Assembly (NCBI GenBank): GCA_910588225.1
Contig: CAJUQT010000009.1
Coordinates: 31,834 to 95,833 of the forward strand
DNA: 64,000 nucleotides
From: an uncultured Acetatifactor sp.
GTDB lineage: Bacteria > Bacillota > Clostridia > Lachnospirales > Lachnospiraceae
Reading direction: 5' to 3'
Shown here: in pieces, positions 52,050 to 61,478 of the stretch
How the letters are laid out: every line of letters starts with the position of its first letter
Position numbering within the stretch: the stretch's first letter is position 1
The notes under the pieces: model-generated
The model's database searches: none
Told to the model about the DNA's origin: nothing
Seen by the model: only the letters and a program-made list of their open reading frames with translations
Program-made: the position numbers and the translations under genes

Positions 52050-53315
52050 ATGGGATATTTGGTGGGAATTATTGGCGGAGGGGCCGCCGGATTGACAGCG
52101 GCTATTGCGGCGGCGTGTAAAGGTGCGCAGGTTACACTGCTTGAGAGGAACGACAGACCAGGAAAGAAGCTGCTGGCTACCGGAAACGGAAAATGTAATC
52201 TGGGGAATGAGAATTTAAGTCTGGATAAGTATTATACGGGAGAACCGGATTTTCTGAAGGGCTGTCTGAAGCGATTCGGCACCGCGGAGACGAAGGCTTT
52301 TTTTGAAGGAATCGGTATGATGCTGAAAAGTAAAAACGGTTATTTGTATCCCATAAGCGAACAGGCCTCCACGGTGCTGGATGTGCTGCGCTATGAGGCA
52401 GCGGCTCTGGGAGTCGCATTTGTGACGGGATGTAAAGCAGATAATGTTGAAATGCTTCCCGGAGGCGGGATATGTGTGAGGGGAGACGGAAAACAGTTTT
52501 CCTTTGACCGTGTTATTCTTACCTGCGGAGGAAGAGCCGCACCTAAAACCGGATCTGACGGCAGCGGTTATCTGCTGGCGCAACGTTTAGGACACAGCAT
52601 CATTCCAACAGTTCCGGCGCTTGTACAGCTGAAATGCAGGGAAGATTATCTGAAGTCGGTGTCCGGAGTCAGGACAGATGCTTTGGTGACTGTGTTGCGG
52701 CGGGGAAAAGTGCAGGTTCGGGAGAGAGGGGAACTACAGCTGACAGATTACGGGATTTCCGGAATTCCTGTATTTCAGCTCAGCCGGGTGGTTAATTACA
52801 TATTAAAGGAAGAGCGTGAAGTGGAGATTGTCATTGACTTTCTGCCGGATGAAACCCGGGAATCTTTTGAGGCTATATGCAGGAACAGAGCTTTCCTGGG
52901 GAAGAAGCGAACAGTGGAAGAATTTTTCACGGGAATGCTTCACAAGAAACTGATGATGCTTTTTATCCGGCTGGCAGATCTGAAAGCCACAGAATCCATG
53001 GCGGCTGCGGACAGGGAAAAAATACGCCGGATTTATGCGCTCTGCAGAAGCTGGAAGCTTCATGTGACGGGAAGTAATTCCTATGATAACGCACAGGTAT
53101 GTGCCGGCGGAGTGCCGCTGGCCGAGGTGACAGAGCAGATGGAATCGAAAATGGCCTCCGGGATTTATCTGGCGGGAGAGATACTGGATGTGGACGGAAA
53201 ATGTGGAGGATATAATCTGCAATGGGCCTGGTGCAGCGGATATCTGGCGGGAAGCGCAGCGGCAGGGGAATTCGGACGCAGGGAGGAAAGCGGCAGAGCG
53301 CACCAGCACAAATGA
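52050..53315 (+). CDS. HI0933/YhiN family NAD(P)/FAD-dependent oxidoreductase
   Basis: A 421-residue flavoprotein. Dinucleotide-binding GGGAAGLTAAIAAACKGAQVTLLERND at the start, then KKLLATGNGKCNLGNENL, typical of the HI0933 (BaiN/YhiN) family. C-terminal GEILDVDGKCGGYNLQWAWCSGYLAG is conserved. Substrate unknown in most species. It overlaps nothing and is 76 bp before another FAD protein. Confidence 0.93.
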   Translation: MGYLVGIIGGGAAGLTAAIAAACKGAQVTLLERNDRPGKKLLATGNGKCNLGNENLSLDKYYTGEPDFLKGCLKRFGTAETKAFFEGIGMMLKSKNGYLYPISEQASTVLDVLRYEAAALGVAFVTGCKADNVEMLPGGGICVRGDGKQFSFDRVILTCGGRAAPKTGSDGSGYLLAQRLGHSIIPTVPALVQLKCREDYLKSVSGVRTDALVTVLRRGKVQVRERGELQLTDYGISGIPVFQLSRVVNYILKEEREVEIVIDFLPDETRESFEAICRNRAFLGKKRTVEEFFTGMLHKKLMMLFIRLADLKATESMAAADREKIRRIYALCRSWKLHVTGSNSYDNAQVCAGGVPLAEVTEQMESKMASGIYLAGEILDVDGKCGGYNLQWAWCSGYLAGSAAAGEFGRREESGRAHQHK

Positions 53316-53391
53316 CAAATGCAGATGCGGCGTTTCCTGGAAGATCGGATGTTGAAGATGATAGGTATAGGGAAAATAAGGGGACAGATTT

Positions 53392-55098
53392 ATGCTCAGA
53401 GTCAATCAGATAAAGATACGGCCGGGGCATTTGGAGGCGGACTTACGGAAGAAAGCGGCAGGAATCTTACGGATTCCTGAATCAGATATAATGGAGATGG
53501 AGATTGTTCGAAGGTCCATAGACGCCAGGAAAAAACCGGAGATTTTTTATACTTATACACTGGATGTGGCAGTGAAAAGAGAAGATAAGGTATTGCGAGG
53601 ATTCCGTGGAAAGGAAAATCAGGTGTGCAAAGCACCGAAATTTATTTACAGGTTTCCCGGAGCCGACAGTCATGTGCCATTCTGCCTGCCTGAAATCAAC
53701 GGGCAGATGAAATCTCCTGTAATAGTGGGAGCAGGTCCTGCCGGATTGTTTTGCGCATATTTTTTGGCGCTGCATGGTTACCGCCCTGTTCTTCTGGAAC
53801 GGGGAAAATGTGTGGAGGAGCGTCAGCGGGATGTGGAAGCCTTCTGGGCTGGCGGAAAATTAAATCCCGATTCCAATGTACAGTTTGGGGAAGGCGGAGC
53901 AGGCGCTTTTTCCGACGGAAAACTGAATACGTTGGTAAAGGACAGGGAAGGTCGAATTCATATAGTGCTGGAGACACTTGTGAAGTTTGGCGCCGACAAA
54001 AAGATTCTCTATGAGGCGAAACCTCATATAGGGACAGATGTGATCTGCAATGTGGTCAGGGCTATGCGGGAGGAAATCATCCGCCTGGGCGGGCAGGTAC
54101 GTTTTGAAAGCCGGATGACAGATATTCGTACAGATCAGGAGCGTGTGACAGGCATCGTTCTGGAAAGCGGAGAGCTGCTGAACTGTGAGCAGCTGATTTT
54201 GGCCATTGGCCACAGTGCAAGAGATACTTTTTTCATGCTTCATGGAAAAAGTGTTCCAATGGAAGCGAAAGCCTTTGCCGTGGGGCTTAGAGCGGAACAT
54301 CCGCAGTCTGTGATTAATCTGAGTCAGTATGGTACGGCGGAGGTGGGCGTGCTGGGAGCGGCTCCCTATAAGGTGACGGCAAAAGCGAAGAACGGCAGAG
54401 GTGTGTATTCTTTCTGTATGTGTCCCGGCGGCTATGTGGTGAATGCCTCTTCCGAAGAGGGCAGGCTGGCGGTAAACGGAATGAGTTACAGCAGGCGTGA
54501 CGGGAAAAATGCCAACAGTGCCATTATTGTGACAGTGACGCCGGAAGATTTCAGTGACGAAGGACCGCTGGCAGGAATTACATTTCAGAGACAGCTGGAG
54601 GAAAAAGCATATGCTCTGGGACAGGGGAAAATTCCGGTACAGAGATATTCGGATTTTAAGCGTCAGGTGGATGGAAAAGCAAATATAGATGGAAATGACA
54701 AAAGTATTTTGTACAAAGAGACCGGCGTCGTTTTTACCCGGCACTTGAAAAGCCAGAAGGACAGAACAGATGAGATAATGCCTCAGAGCAAGGGAATGTA
54801 CCAATGGGCAGACGTAAGCAGGATTCTTCCGGAAGCCTGCAATCAGGCCATAGTGGACGGTATGGAAGCATTCGGAAGACAAATTGCGGGATTTAACAGA
54901 ACGGATGTATGTCTGTCGGGAGTGGAAAGCAGAACTTCTTCCCCGGTGAGAATTCTGCGGGACGATACAATGCAGTCTAAGGTCAGAGGACTTTATCCCT
55001 GCGGGGAGGGCGCAGGCTATGCCGGAGGAATCGTTTCTGCCGCCGCAGACGGTATGCGGGTGGCGGAGGCTGTTGCGAGAGGATTGTCCGGAGGCTGA
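53392..55098 (+). CDS. FAD-dependent dehydrogenase-like protein (COG2509 type)
   Basis: A 568-residue protein. An N-terminal ~90-residue ferredoxin-like domain (ILRIPESDIMEMEIVRRSIDARKKP) precedes the FAD domain beginning VIVGAGPAGLFCAYFLALHG near residue 108. The segments FGEGGAGAFSDGKLNT and YPCGEGAGYAGGIVSAAADGMRVAE are diagnostic of this COG2509 family. Function undefined. Confidence 0.93.
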   Translation: MLRVNQIKIRPGHLEADLRKKAAGILRIPESDIMEMEIVRRSIDARKKPEIFYTYTLDVAVKREDKVLRGFRGKENQVCKAPKFIYRFPGADSHVPFCLPEINGQMKSPVIVGAGPAGLFCAYFLALHGYRPVLLERGKCVEERQRDVEAFWAGGKLNPDSNVQFGEGGAGAFSDGKLNTLVKDREGRIHIVLETLVKFGADKKILYEAKPHIGTDVICNVVRAMREEIIRLGGQVRFESRMTDIRTDQERVTGIVLESGELLNCEQLILAIGHSARDTFFMLHGKSVPMEAKAFAVGLRAEHPQSVINLSQYGTAEVGVLGAAPYKVTAKAKNGRGVYSFCMCPGGYVVNASSEEGRLAVNGMSYSRRDGKNANSAIIVTVTPEDFSDEGPLAGITFQRQLEEKAYALGQGKIPVQRYSDFKRQVDGKANIDGNDKSILYKETGVVFTRHLKSQKDRTDEIMPQSKGMYQWADVSRILPEACNQAIVDGMEAFGRQIAGFNRTDVCLSGVESRTSSPVRILRDDTMQSKVRGLYPCGEGAGYAGGIVSAAADGMRVAEAVARGLSGG

Positions 55099-55106
55099 GA
55101 GTCATA

Positions 55107-55129
55107 ATAGTTCAGACAGGCCTGAATTG
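55107..55129 (+). repeat. Dispersed palindromic repeat, degenerate copy
   Basis: AGTTCAGACAGG (55109-55120) then CCTGAATT; TTCAG pairs with CTGAA. The AGTTCAGACAGG core matches the reverse complement of the repeat at 41462-41476. Confidence 0.5.
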
Positions 55130-55193
55130 CCATAGGTTTTCGCCTTGCCAGAGAGACCGAAGATATTTTATAAAAAGAAACAGGAGCAATGTT

Positions 55194-55421
55194 ATGAATA
55201 TGGATGAAAGAATTGCACGGATTAATGAGTTGTATCATAAGTCTCAGGAAGAGGGACTGGATGAAGCGGAAAAAGAGGAGCAGGCGATTCTGCGGAAGGA
55301 ATATGTGGCCAGCATCCGGGCAAATCTGAGGGGTCAGCTGAATAATCTTACTATTGAACGGCCGGACGGTTCCAGAGAAAATCTTGGTGAAAAATATGGA
55401 AACAGGAATAAAGGACAGTAA
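55194..55421 (+). CDS. DUF896 domain protein
   Basis: A 75-residue helical DUF896 (YnzC-type) protein: DERIARINELYHKSQEEGLDEAEKEEQAILRKEYVASIRANLRGQL. Small cytosolic protein of unknown function. A good ribosome site (ACAGGAGCAATGTT) precedes it. Its tail overlaps the next start by 26 bp. Confidence 0.93.
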   Translation: MNMDERIARINELYHKSQEEGLDEAEKEEQAILRKEYVASIRANLRGQLNNLTIERPDGSRENLGEKYGNRNKGQ

Positions 55422-55980
55422 AAGAGAAATTCGAAAAGCAGTTTTAAAGCTCAGAGACAGCCTGACTATGGAGGAGCGTGAAAAAGCTTCTCTTTTGCTG
55501 ACAGAGAGAATTCTGGGACATCAGTGGTTTTACCGTGCGGAAGAGTTTTTGTGCTTTGTCAGCTATGGAAGTGAGATTGGCACCCGGGAAATTCTGGTGG
55601 AAGCACTGAAAGCAGGTAAGAAAGTGTATGTGCCAAAGGTACTTTCCGGGAGTGAGAACCCGGAAATGCGTTTTTACCGCATGACTGCGCTGACAGAGCT
55701 TGAAACGGGCTATCGGGGTATTCCAGAGCCTGCGGGAGACTCGGAAGAGTATGTCTATTTCCGGGAGACGGCGGAACGAACGCTGATGCTTATGCCCGGT
55801 GTGGCTTTTGACAGGTACCGGAACAGAATTGGATACGGCAAAGGATTTTATGACAGATTTCTGATGAATAAGCCAGTACTGCAGCAACACACTATAGCGA
55901 TTGGATATTGCTGTCAGATAGTGGATGCATTGCCGGCAGAGGATACAGACATGAAACCATATCAGGTGATTTGTGTGTGA
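55396..55980 (+). CDS. 5-formyltetrahydrofolate cyclo-ligase
   Basis: A 194-residue enzyme converting 5-formyl-THF to 5,10-methenyl-THF with ATP. Motifs: KREIRKAVLKLRDSL, FVSYGSEIGTREIL and the C-terminal PGVAFDRYRNRIGYGKGFYDRFL ATP-site. ATG 55396 overlaps the previous coding region; a farther ATG at 55354 would run through it. Confidence 0.95.
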   Translation: METGIKDSKREIRKAVLKLRDSLTMEEREKASLLLTERILGHQWFYRAEEFLCFVSYGSEIGTREILVEALKAGKKVYVPKVLSGSENPEMRFYRMTALTELETGYRGIPEPAGDSEEYVYFRETAERTLMLMPGVAFDRYRNRIGYGKGFYDRFLMNKPVLQQHTIAIGYCCQIVDALPAEDTDMKPYQVICV

Positions 55981-56015
55981 GTAGCCGTCTGGTGTTCTGA
56001 CTGTATGTATAAACA

Positions 56016-56036
56016 GTAACAGTTCAGGCAGAACTT
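56016..56036 (+). repeat. Dispersed palindromic repeat, half copy
   Basis: GTAACAGTTCAGGCAG (56016-56031) is one base different from the reverse complement of the repeat at 41463-41478; AGTTC pairs with GAACT here. Confidence 0.45.
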
Positions 56037-56110
56037 CCCGTGAAGTCATAATCGTGTCTCAAAGGCGGTGAGTCTCCTTGCGTTTGTTGCGTGCTCTGTA
56101 AATATGAGAG

Positions 56111-56132
56111 ATAATGTAAGCACTTTCATTAT
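56111..56132 (+). promoter_or_regulatory. Inverted repeat before feo promoter, possible iron operator
   Basis: ATAATG (56111-56116) and CATTAT (56127-56132) around a 10-bp centre, immediately upstream of the feo -35. AT-rich palindromes here could bind Fur or another iron regulator. It does not match the classical 19-bp Fur box well. Confidence 0.35.
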
Positions 56133-56134
56133 AA

Positions 56135-56163
56135 TTGACGGCAGGAACAAATTGGATTATAAT
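56135..56163 (+). promoter_or_regulatory. Promoter of feoAB
   Basis: TTGACG (56135-56140) and TATAAT (56158-56163), 17-bp spacer. The transcript start is about 30 nt before feoA. Confidence 0.78.
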
Positions 56164-56201
56164 AAGTCTGTTTATAAGAGAAAGAAGGAAGGCCGATAAA
56201 A

Positions 56202-56459
56202 ATGACGCTTTATGAGGCACAAAAGGGCCATAGATATTGCATCGAAGGACTATATGTAGAGCCGGCAATCACCAGACGTCTGCAGGCACTGGGATTGAAT
56301 GACGGAACGATTGTCAACATACTGAACAGGAAAAAGCATGGTGCACTGATTGTCCAGGTACGGGGCACACGGCTTGCGCTGGGAAAGCATATCTCATCCA
56401 GCATCGAAATCAGTGATATCGGTGAGAATAAGGAGACAGAAGGGGGCCGGAACTTGTGA
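56202..56459 (+). CDS. feoA: FeoA ferrous iron transport protein
   Basis: An 85-residue SH3-like FeoA (EPAITRRLQALGLNDGTIVNILNRKKHGALIVQVRGTRLALGKHIS). It supports FeoB-mediated iron uptake. Its stop overlaps the GTG of feoB by 4 bp, indicating translational coupling. Confidence 0.94.
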   Translation: MTLYEAQKGHRYCIEGLYVEPAITRRLQALGLNDGTIVNILNRKKHGALIVQVRGTRLALGKHISSSIEISDIGENKETEGGRNL

Positions 56460-58477
56460 ACCGCAATGCAAATGACAAAACAAAAAAGCACATAAATGTG
56501 GCCTGTATTGGTAATCCAAACTGCGGAAAGACCACACTGTTCAATGCGCTGACCGGTTCCAGGCTTAAGGTGGCGAACTGGCCGGGTGTCACTGTGGAAC
56601 GTGTGGAAGGAACAACCAGCTATGAGGATACGGAAATCACGCTGATTGATACCCCGGGGATTTATTCATTGACCTGTTATACCATTGAGGAAAAAGTCAC
56701 AAGGCAGTGTGCCATGGATGACAATATTGATGCCATTATCAACGTGGTAGATGCCTCCTCCCTGGAGCGAAATCTCTACCTGACACTGCAGCTTTTGGAG
56801 CTTGGGAAACCTATTGTGCTGGCGCTGAACATGATGGATGTGGTGGAAGAGCGTGGAATGGAGCTTGATATGCACCGTCTGCCGGAAATGCTGGGAGACA
56901 TTCCTGTGGTTCCCGTGTCAGCGGCCAGACGCACAGGGCTTGACATTTTACTTCATGCGGTGATTCACCACTGTGAGGAAGGGATGGAGGATTATATACT
57001 GGATTATCCTCCGGAAATAGAAGAGAAAATTACCACGCTGGAAGCCATGATGCAGGAGAATTATCCCAGTCATTCTTCTGCCCGCTGGCATGCAATCAAG
57101 CTTTTGGAAGACGATGAGGAGGTAAAAAAGGAACACCCGATTTCTGTGGTTCATGTGGTGGACAGAAGTTACGAGAAGGAAATTATTCAGTGCAAATATA
57201 CATATATTGAGAAAGTGGTAAGGGAAATTCTATTTTATAAGAATAAAAAAGCTGCTTCCACGGACAGGATTGACAGGGTGCTGACCCATCCGATATGGGG
57301 GATTCCCGTTTTCCTGTTGATTATGTGTTTTGTATTTTTCCTCACCTTTACAGTGGGGGATGCGTTGAAGGATGTGTTCGAAACCGGGCTTGATTTTATA
57401 TCCGGCGGCGCGGCTGCGCTGCTGGAAAGTCTGAAAGTGACCGATTGGCTGAAGTCACTGATTGTGGATGGCATTATCACGGGCGTCGGCGGAATTCTTA
57501 CCTTTATTCCCAATATTTTTATTCTCTTTTTGGCCCTGGCAATTCTGGAGGACAGCGGCTATATGGCGAGAGTCGCCTATGTGATGGACTCTGTCATGGG
57601 AAAAGTAGGACTTTCGGGAAAGGCTTTCCTGCCTATGATACTGGGCTTTGGCTGTACTGTACCGGCCATTATGGCCACAAGGGCTCTTGAGACGGAGCAT
57701 GATCGCCGCAGGACCATGCTGGTGACCCCGTTTATGTCCTGTTCTGCCAGATTGCCTGTGTATGTGCTGCTTTCGGATATGTTTTTCCCGGATACGGCGG
57801 CGCTGACGGCGTTTTCCATGTATGTGGTGGGAATGGTGATTGCCATTCTGGCAGCGCTTGCGGTGAACCGGCTGGAAAAGGGGAAAATCAATGATTCCCT
57901 TCTGATAGAATTACCGGAATATAAAAGGCCAAATGCCAGAACGATTCGAATCTATGTCTGGAATAAGTTGAAGGATTATCTGACAAAAGCCGGGACAACG
58001 ATTTTTATCGCATCCATAGTGATCTGGTTTGTACTGAATTTCGGCATAACAGGCATTGTGGAGAATCCGGCGGATAGCTTCGGCGCAATGCTGGGACGGG
58101 TGCTGGTGCCTGTGCTTGCTCCGGCGGGACTTGGCATGTGGCAGATTGCCGTGGCGCTGCTTTCGGGAATCTCGGCTAAGGAAGTGGTAGTATCCAGCTT
58201 TTCCGTATTGTTCGGGGTGGCAAATGCCAATTCCGACACAGGTGTGGCAGCTATTGTGGAGAATATTCACAAAATCAATCCGGCATTCGGTCCTTTGAAT
58301 GCCTACTGTCTGATGCTGTTCTGCCTGCTGTATGTACCCTGTGTGGCAACGGTAGCCACGATTAAGAAAGAAAGTGGTTCCTGGAAATTTACCGGGAAGA
58401 TGATTGTATTTCAGATTGTTCTGGCATGGGCAGTTTCTACAGTTGTGTTCCAGATGGGAAGCTTATTGGCTGGCTGA
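56456..58477 (+). CDS. feoB: FeoB ferrous iron transporter
   Basis: A 673-residue iron permease. The N-terminal G domain has GNPNCGKTTLFNALTG near residue 20, DTPGIYSL and NMMD; a helical insert follows, then two Gate regions (ARVAYVMDSVMGKVGLSGKAFLPMILGFGCTVPAIMATR; SGISAKEVVVSSFSVLFG). GTG 56456 overlaps feoA. Confidence 0.97.
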   Translation: MNRNANDKTKKHINVACIGNPNCGKTTLFNALTGSRLKVANWPGVTVERVEGTTSYEDTEITLIDTPGIYSLTCYTIEEKVTRQCAMDDNIDAIINVVDASSLERNLYLTLQLLELGKPIVLALNMMDVVEERGMELDMHRLPEMLGDIPVVPVSAARRTGLDILLHAVIHHCEEGMEDYILDYPPEIEEKITTLEAMMQENYPSHSSARWHAIKLLEDDEEVKKEHPISVVHVVDRSYEKEIIQCKYTYIEKVVREILFYKNKKAASTDRIDRVLTHPIWGIPVFLLIMCFVFFLTFTVGDALKDVFETGLDFISGGAAALLESLKVTDWLKSLIVDGIITGVGGILTFIPNIFILFLALAILEDSGYMARVAYVMDSVMGKVGLSGKAFLPMILGFGCTVPAIMATRALETEHDRRRTMLVTPFMSCSARLPVYVLLSDMFFPDTAALTAFSMYVVGMVIAILAALAVNRLEKGKINDSLLIELPEYKRPNARTIRIYVWNKLKDYLTKAGTTIFIASIVIWFVLNFGITGIVENPADSFGAMLGRVLVPVLAPAGLGMWQIAVALLSGISAKEVVVSSFSVLFGVANANSDTGVAAIVENIHKINPAFGPLNAYCLMLFCLLYVPCVATVATIKKESGSWKFTGKMIVFQIVLAWAVSTVVFQMGSLLAG

Positions 58478-58601
58478 TCAAATGTTCTGACAGCGTTGTA
58501 ATGTGTATATCAAGGATGGATTTTGGGTCTGCAGCTATTATACAGGGCAGTCATTCTGGAGGAATTCAGAAAATGAATAATCTGAGGCAGTGCATATAGC
58601 T

Positions 58602-58796
58602 TTAATTCTGTTGTGCCGTCAGATTTAAAATGAACTTTCGATTCCGAAAGTCTGTTATGGTTTCAAAGTATTCAATTCTGTTCAGTGTCCGATTTTTGTA
58701 GATGAAGACAAAGTTTTTATTATTCAGTAATTTTTCATAGTCCTTTGAAGCACAAATAATTATAGATAGTGCCTCCTTTTTGCTAATTACTTTCAT
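58602..58796 (-). pseudogene. Truncated PBECR4-like nuclease domain remnant
   Basis: A 64-codon frame reading KEALSIIICASKDYEKLLNNKNFVFIYKN, then ITDFRNRKFILNLTAQQ and a stop. It resembles the first 60 residues of PBECR4-domain proteins, whose family continues about 100 residues with the catalytic region. No ribosome site precedes its ATG, and the catalytic part is missing. AT-rich and isolated in a 440-bp gap after feoB. Probably a dead fragment. Confidence 0.45.
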
Positions 58797-58856
58797 AGGA
58801 CGTATGGCTATTGTGGGAATGAACGTGTGATGTTGTTCATTGCTGACAAAAGAAAA

Positions 58857-58903
58857 AGCCCGCTGAAGTTCTGCTGCGCCAGAATTTTGCGGGTATTTTT
58901 CTT
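58857..58903 (+). terminator. Orphan intrinsic terminator
   Basis: GCCCGC (58858-58863) pairs with GCGGGT (58889-58894), an inner TTCTG/CAGAA stem strengthens it, and TTTTTCTT follows. No plus-strand gene precedes it within the gap after feoB, so it is either the relic of a lost gene or ends an unannotated small RNA. Confidence 0.6.
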
Positions 58904-58980
58904 GTCATTTTTGTACAGATATGATATCGTTAATTCAGTTGTCAGAAGTACAGGAAGTAAAAAGCAGTAAGGATTTGATT

Positions 58981-60669
58981 ATGAGGAAAAAATGGGTATC
59001 GGAAAGAAGAGCATCTATCTTTCAAAGTAAACTGTTTCTCAGGTTATTTTTCAGCTATATACTGGTTATTGTATCTTTTATGGTTCTGTGCATTTCATTT
59101 CTACTGTTCGAGAATAACCAGATCAGTAAAATTCAGATGAAGCGTAGAAGTGAAATTCAGCTGGATGAAGTCAGCAATATATTCATGCAGCGCATTATGG
59201 CAGCTCAGAATATTGTGCAGAATCTCAGCTATTCCACAACCATGAAACAGCTGTATATGAGTACAAAAACAGGCCGGCAGCTGGATTCTTATGCACTTTT
59301 TTCCATACAGAGTGAAATGAGCAATACCATGGCCTCGGGGGGATTATCCATATATCAGACAGTTCTGTTCGTGAATGACAGTAATAAAGCTTATTCCAGC
59401 GGAGGGATAATTTCGCTGACGGACAGCTATGTTCCGCTTGAAAAGGAGCTTCCCTGTATGGTGGTCGGGACGGTGAATGATACGTTTCAGTTAAGCGATA
59501 CCAAAAGATATTCTTTTAATCAGGAATTTCTTCTATACTGTGATGATTACACCTATCAGAACGGAAGTAACATTGGGACAATGTGTATTCTGTTTGATCT
59601 GAAAAGTCTGGAGAATGACATGAAGAATGTCCTGGATAAAGGATATGGAATGGAGATTTATTATAAGGACAATATGATTTTTTCACTTGGGGAGAGCTCA
59701 AAGACATCATATGCGAAAGAGTCCTCGAAAATGCCGGGTATTGTTTATAGGGTATATGCATCTAAAAATATTGCTTCAGAGGTAAACAGGTACTTTTATT
59801 TTACATTTCTGGGTATCATTGTGATTTCGATTATCTTTCTGGCGCTTGCCTATGGGGTGAGCCGAAAATATTACATGCCCATCAATCATCTGGAGCAGAT
59901 GGTATCCACAGGCCAGAATATTTCCAGAGATGAAATGGAGACTATTATTCGCGGAATACAGGATCTGATCGGTGAAAAAAATGCGTACAGGGAGAAGATG
60001 CTGACCATCACTCCTTATGCGAAGACGGGCATCCTTCATTCCATGATTGCCGGAAATGTTGCGGCAGACCATGTGGGCGTATTTCTTGATGAGAATTACC
60101 TGGATTTGATTAAGCCTTATTTTATCGTTTCAGCCGTAAATTTTGCATTTGACAGCGGCCTGGTGCCGCAGGAGGAGAAATACAGACGAAAAATCGAAGA
60201 GCTGTTTAATGTGGTGACAGAAATCTTTTCCACGGATGAGCTGCACATTGTGTATTATTTCAGGGATGTCTATAATGTGTTTTTGATTATAAATTATGAA
60301 AATGAGAGGGAAATGGATGAATTGTTTCATCAGATTCATCGTTATATCAGCACTGCCACAGCGAAGGATTATTGCTATGTGACAATGGGAGTGGATGCGG
60401 TACGGGATGATATCGGGGAGTTGAAGGATGCCTGTGAAGGGGCGGTGAGGGCGCTGTACGGTATATTGACCGACGGCCGGGGAGCGGTCTATTTCCTGGA
60501 AGATATGGAAGGAACCACCAATACATATTATTTCCCGGTGAATTTCGAAATGTATCTGGCGCTGGTAGATGAATTTCATCTGTCTGTCATTAAGACATTG
60601 CGGGAGATAACAGGGCCTCCAATGACCTCACCGGTGTCTGCTTTGATCACAGCTGGGCAATGTCCATGA
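58981..60669 (+). pseudogene. Truncated two-domain (sensor) AraC-type regulator, HTH deleted
   Basis: A 562-codon frame from ATG 58981 (AAGGA 7 bp upstream; a frame extends to 58921 without a site). It has two membrane spans (about 20-40 and 280-302) bracketing a ~240-residue extracellular sensor, then a cytoplasmic region like that of AraC-type regulators of sugar ABC operons. After VDEFHLSVIKTL (about 60600) the sequence changes abruptly and ends at 60669 in out-of-frame solute-binding-protein DNA. The C-terminal AraC DNA-binding domain is missing, so it cannot work as a regulator. Confidence 0.75.
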
Positions 60670-61313
60670 TGTACAGTCCTGTGCTTCCCTATTATGACGG
60701 AACTGCCGCAACTGCATTTGTCGGTGCCGCACCCCTTTCCGGAACCCATGAAGGCGTTTATATAGGAGGTTCTGATTTAGGAGGAATGTTCGGTGTCACT
60801 TCTGCCTCCTCGGATGTGGCTCTCGCGTGCAGATTTCTGGATTACTGCCTGAATGATACCAATATGGACTATTATCAGTGGGGAATTGAGGGGGAAAGCT
60901 ATGTTGTAGACGAAAGCGGAAATAAAACCTTTACAGAGCAGGGAAGCGACAATGACTGGCTGCAGCAGCTGGGTATCAATCCTGCGTTTGTATTCCCGAT
61001 TCGTTATTCGGTAGTTGCAACAGATGTACTGGTGGCTGACTGGCATGCAGAAATTAACAAGTGGCAGCATGACGAATTTGTGGTAGAAGGATGGCCGTTT
61101 ATCTATGCCACAGACGAGGAATCCGAAGTGGTTAACACTTATCTGACGGATATCCAGACCTATGTGGATGAAAATACAACTGCCTTTATCACGGGAACAA
61201 AATCCCTGGATGAATTTGACAGCTATATCAGCGGTCTGGAAGCGCTTCATCTGGCGGATGTAGTCGCCGTTAAGCAGGCCCAGTATGATCGCTACAGCTC
61301 TGCTTTCAATTGA
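60600..61313 (+). pseudogene. C-terminal fragment of an ABC solute-binding protein
   Basis: About 238 codons in a different frame from the preceding regulator. From about 60600 it reads NRASNDLTGVCFDHSW and on through a family 1 solute-binding protein C-terminus (AVAF-like GMFGVTSASSDVALACRFLDY; YQWGIEGESYVVDESGN). The N-terminal half with signal peptide is absent; the only ATG is 60660 with no ribosome site. A stop at 61313 is followed by a terminator. Regulator and fragment meet at a deletion joint. Confidence 0.75.
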
Positions 61314-61339
61314 GAGACAGACGGAGAAGAAAAAGGGAA

Positions 61340-61365
61340 AGAGCCGCGCAATGCGGCTTTTTCTT
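61340..61365 (+). terminator. Terminator after the solute-binding protein fragment
   Basis: AGCCGC (61342-61347) pairs with GCGGCT (61353-61358), loop GCAAT, followed by TTTTCTT; A/T pairs extend the stem outward. Confidence 0.85.
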
Positions 61366-61406
61366 ATGTGGAAAGAAAGACAGACCCATTTAACCGGAAA
61401 GGACAG

Positions 61407-61435
61407 TTGAATTTTCCGGCAACTTGTCTTACAAT
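61407..61435 (+). promoter_or_regulatory. Promoter of the alpha/beta hydrolase gene
   Basis: TTGAAT (61407-61412) and TACAAT (61430-61435), 17-bp spacer. Confidence 0.7.
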
Positions 61436-61446
61436 AGTGATGTGCT

Positions 61447-61459
61447 ATCGCGCAGCGAT
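61447..61459 (+). promoter_or_regulatory. Short palindrome at the hydrolase transcription start
   Basis: ATCGC-GCA-GCGAT, a 13-bp palindrome directly downstream of the promoter at 61407, a typical position for a repressor site such as LacI family. The regulator is not identified. Confidence 0.4.
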
Positions 61460-61478
61460 TTAAATCAGGAGGGATAAA

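Noticed and set aside
61447..61459. Third recombination site for the tyrosine recombinase
   Set aside because: The palindrome ATCGC-GCA-GCGAT shares no arm sequence with the GCAACATTC sites.
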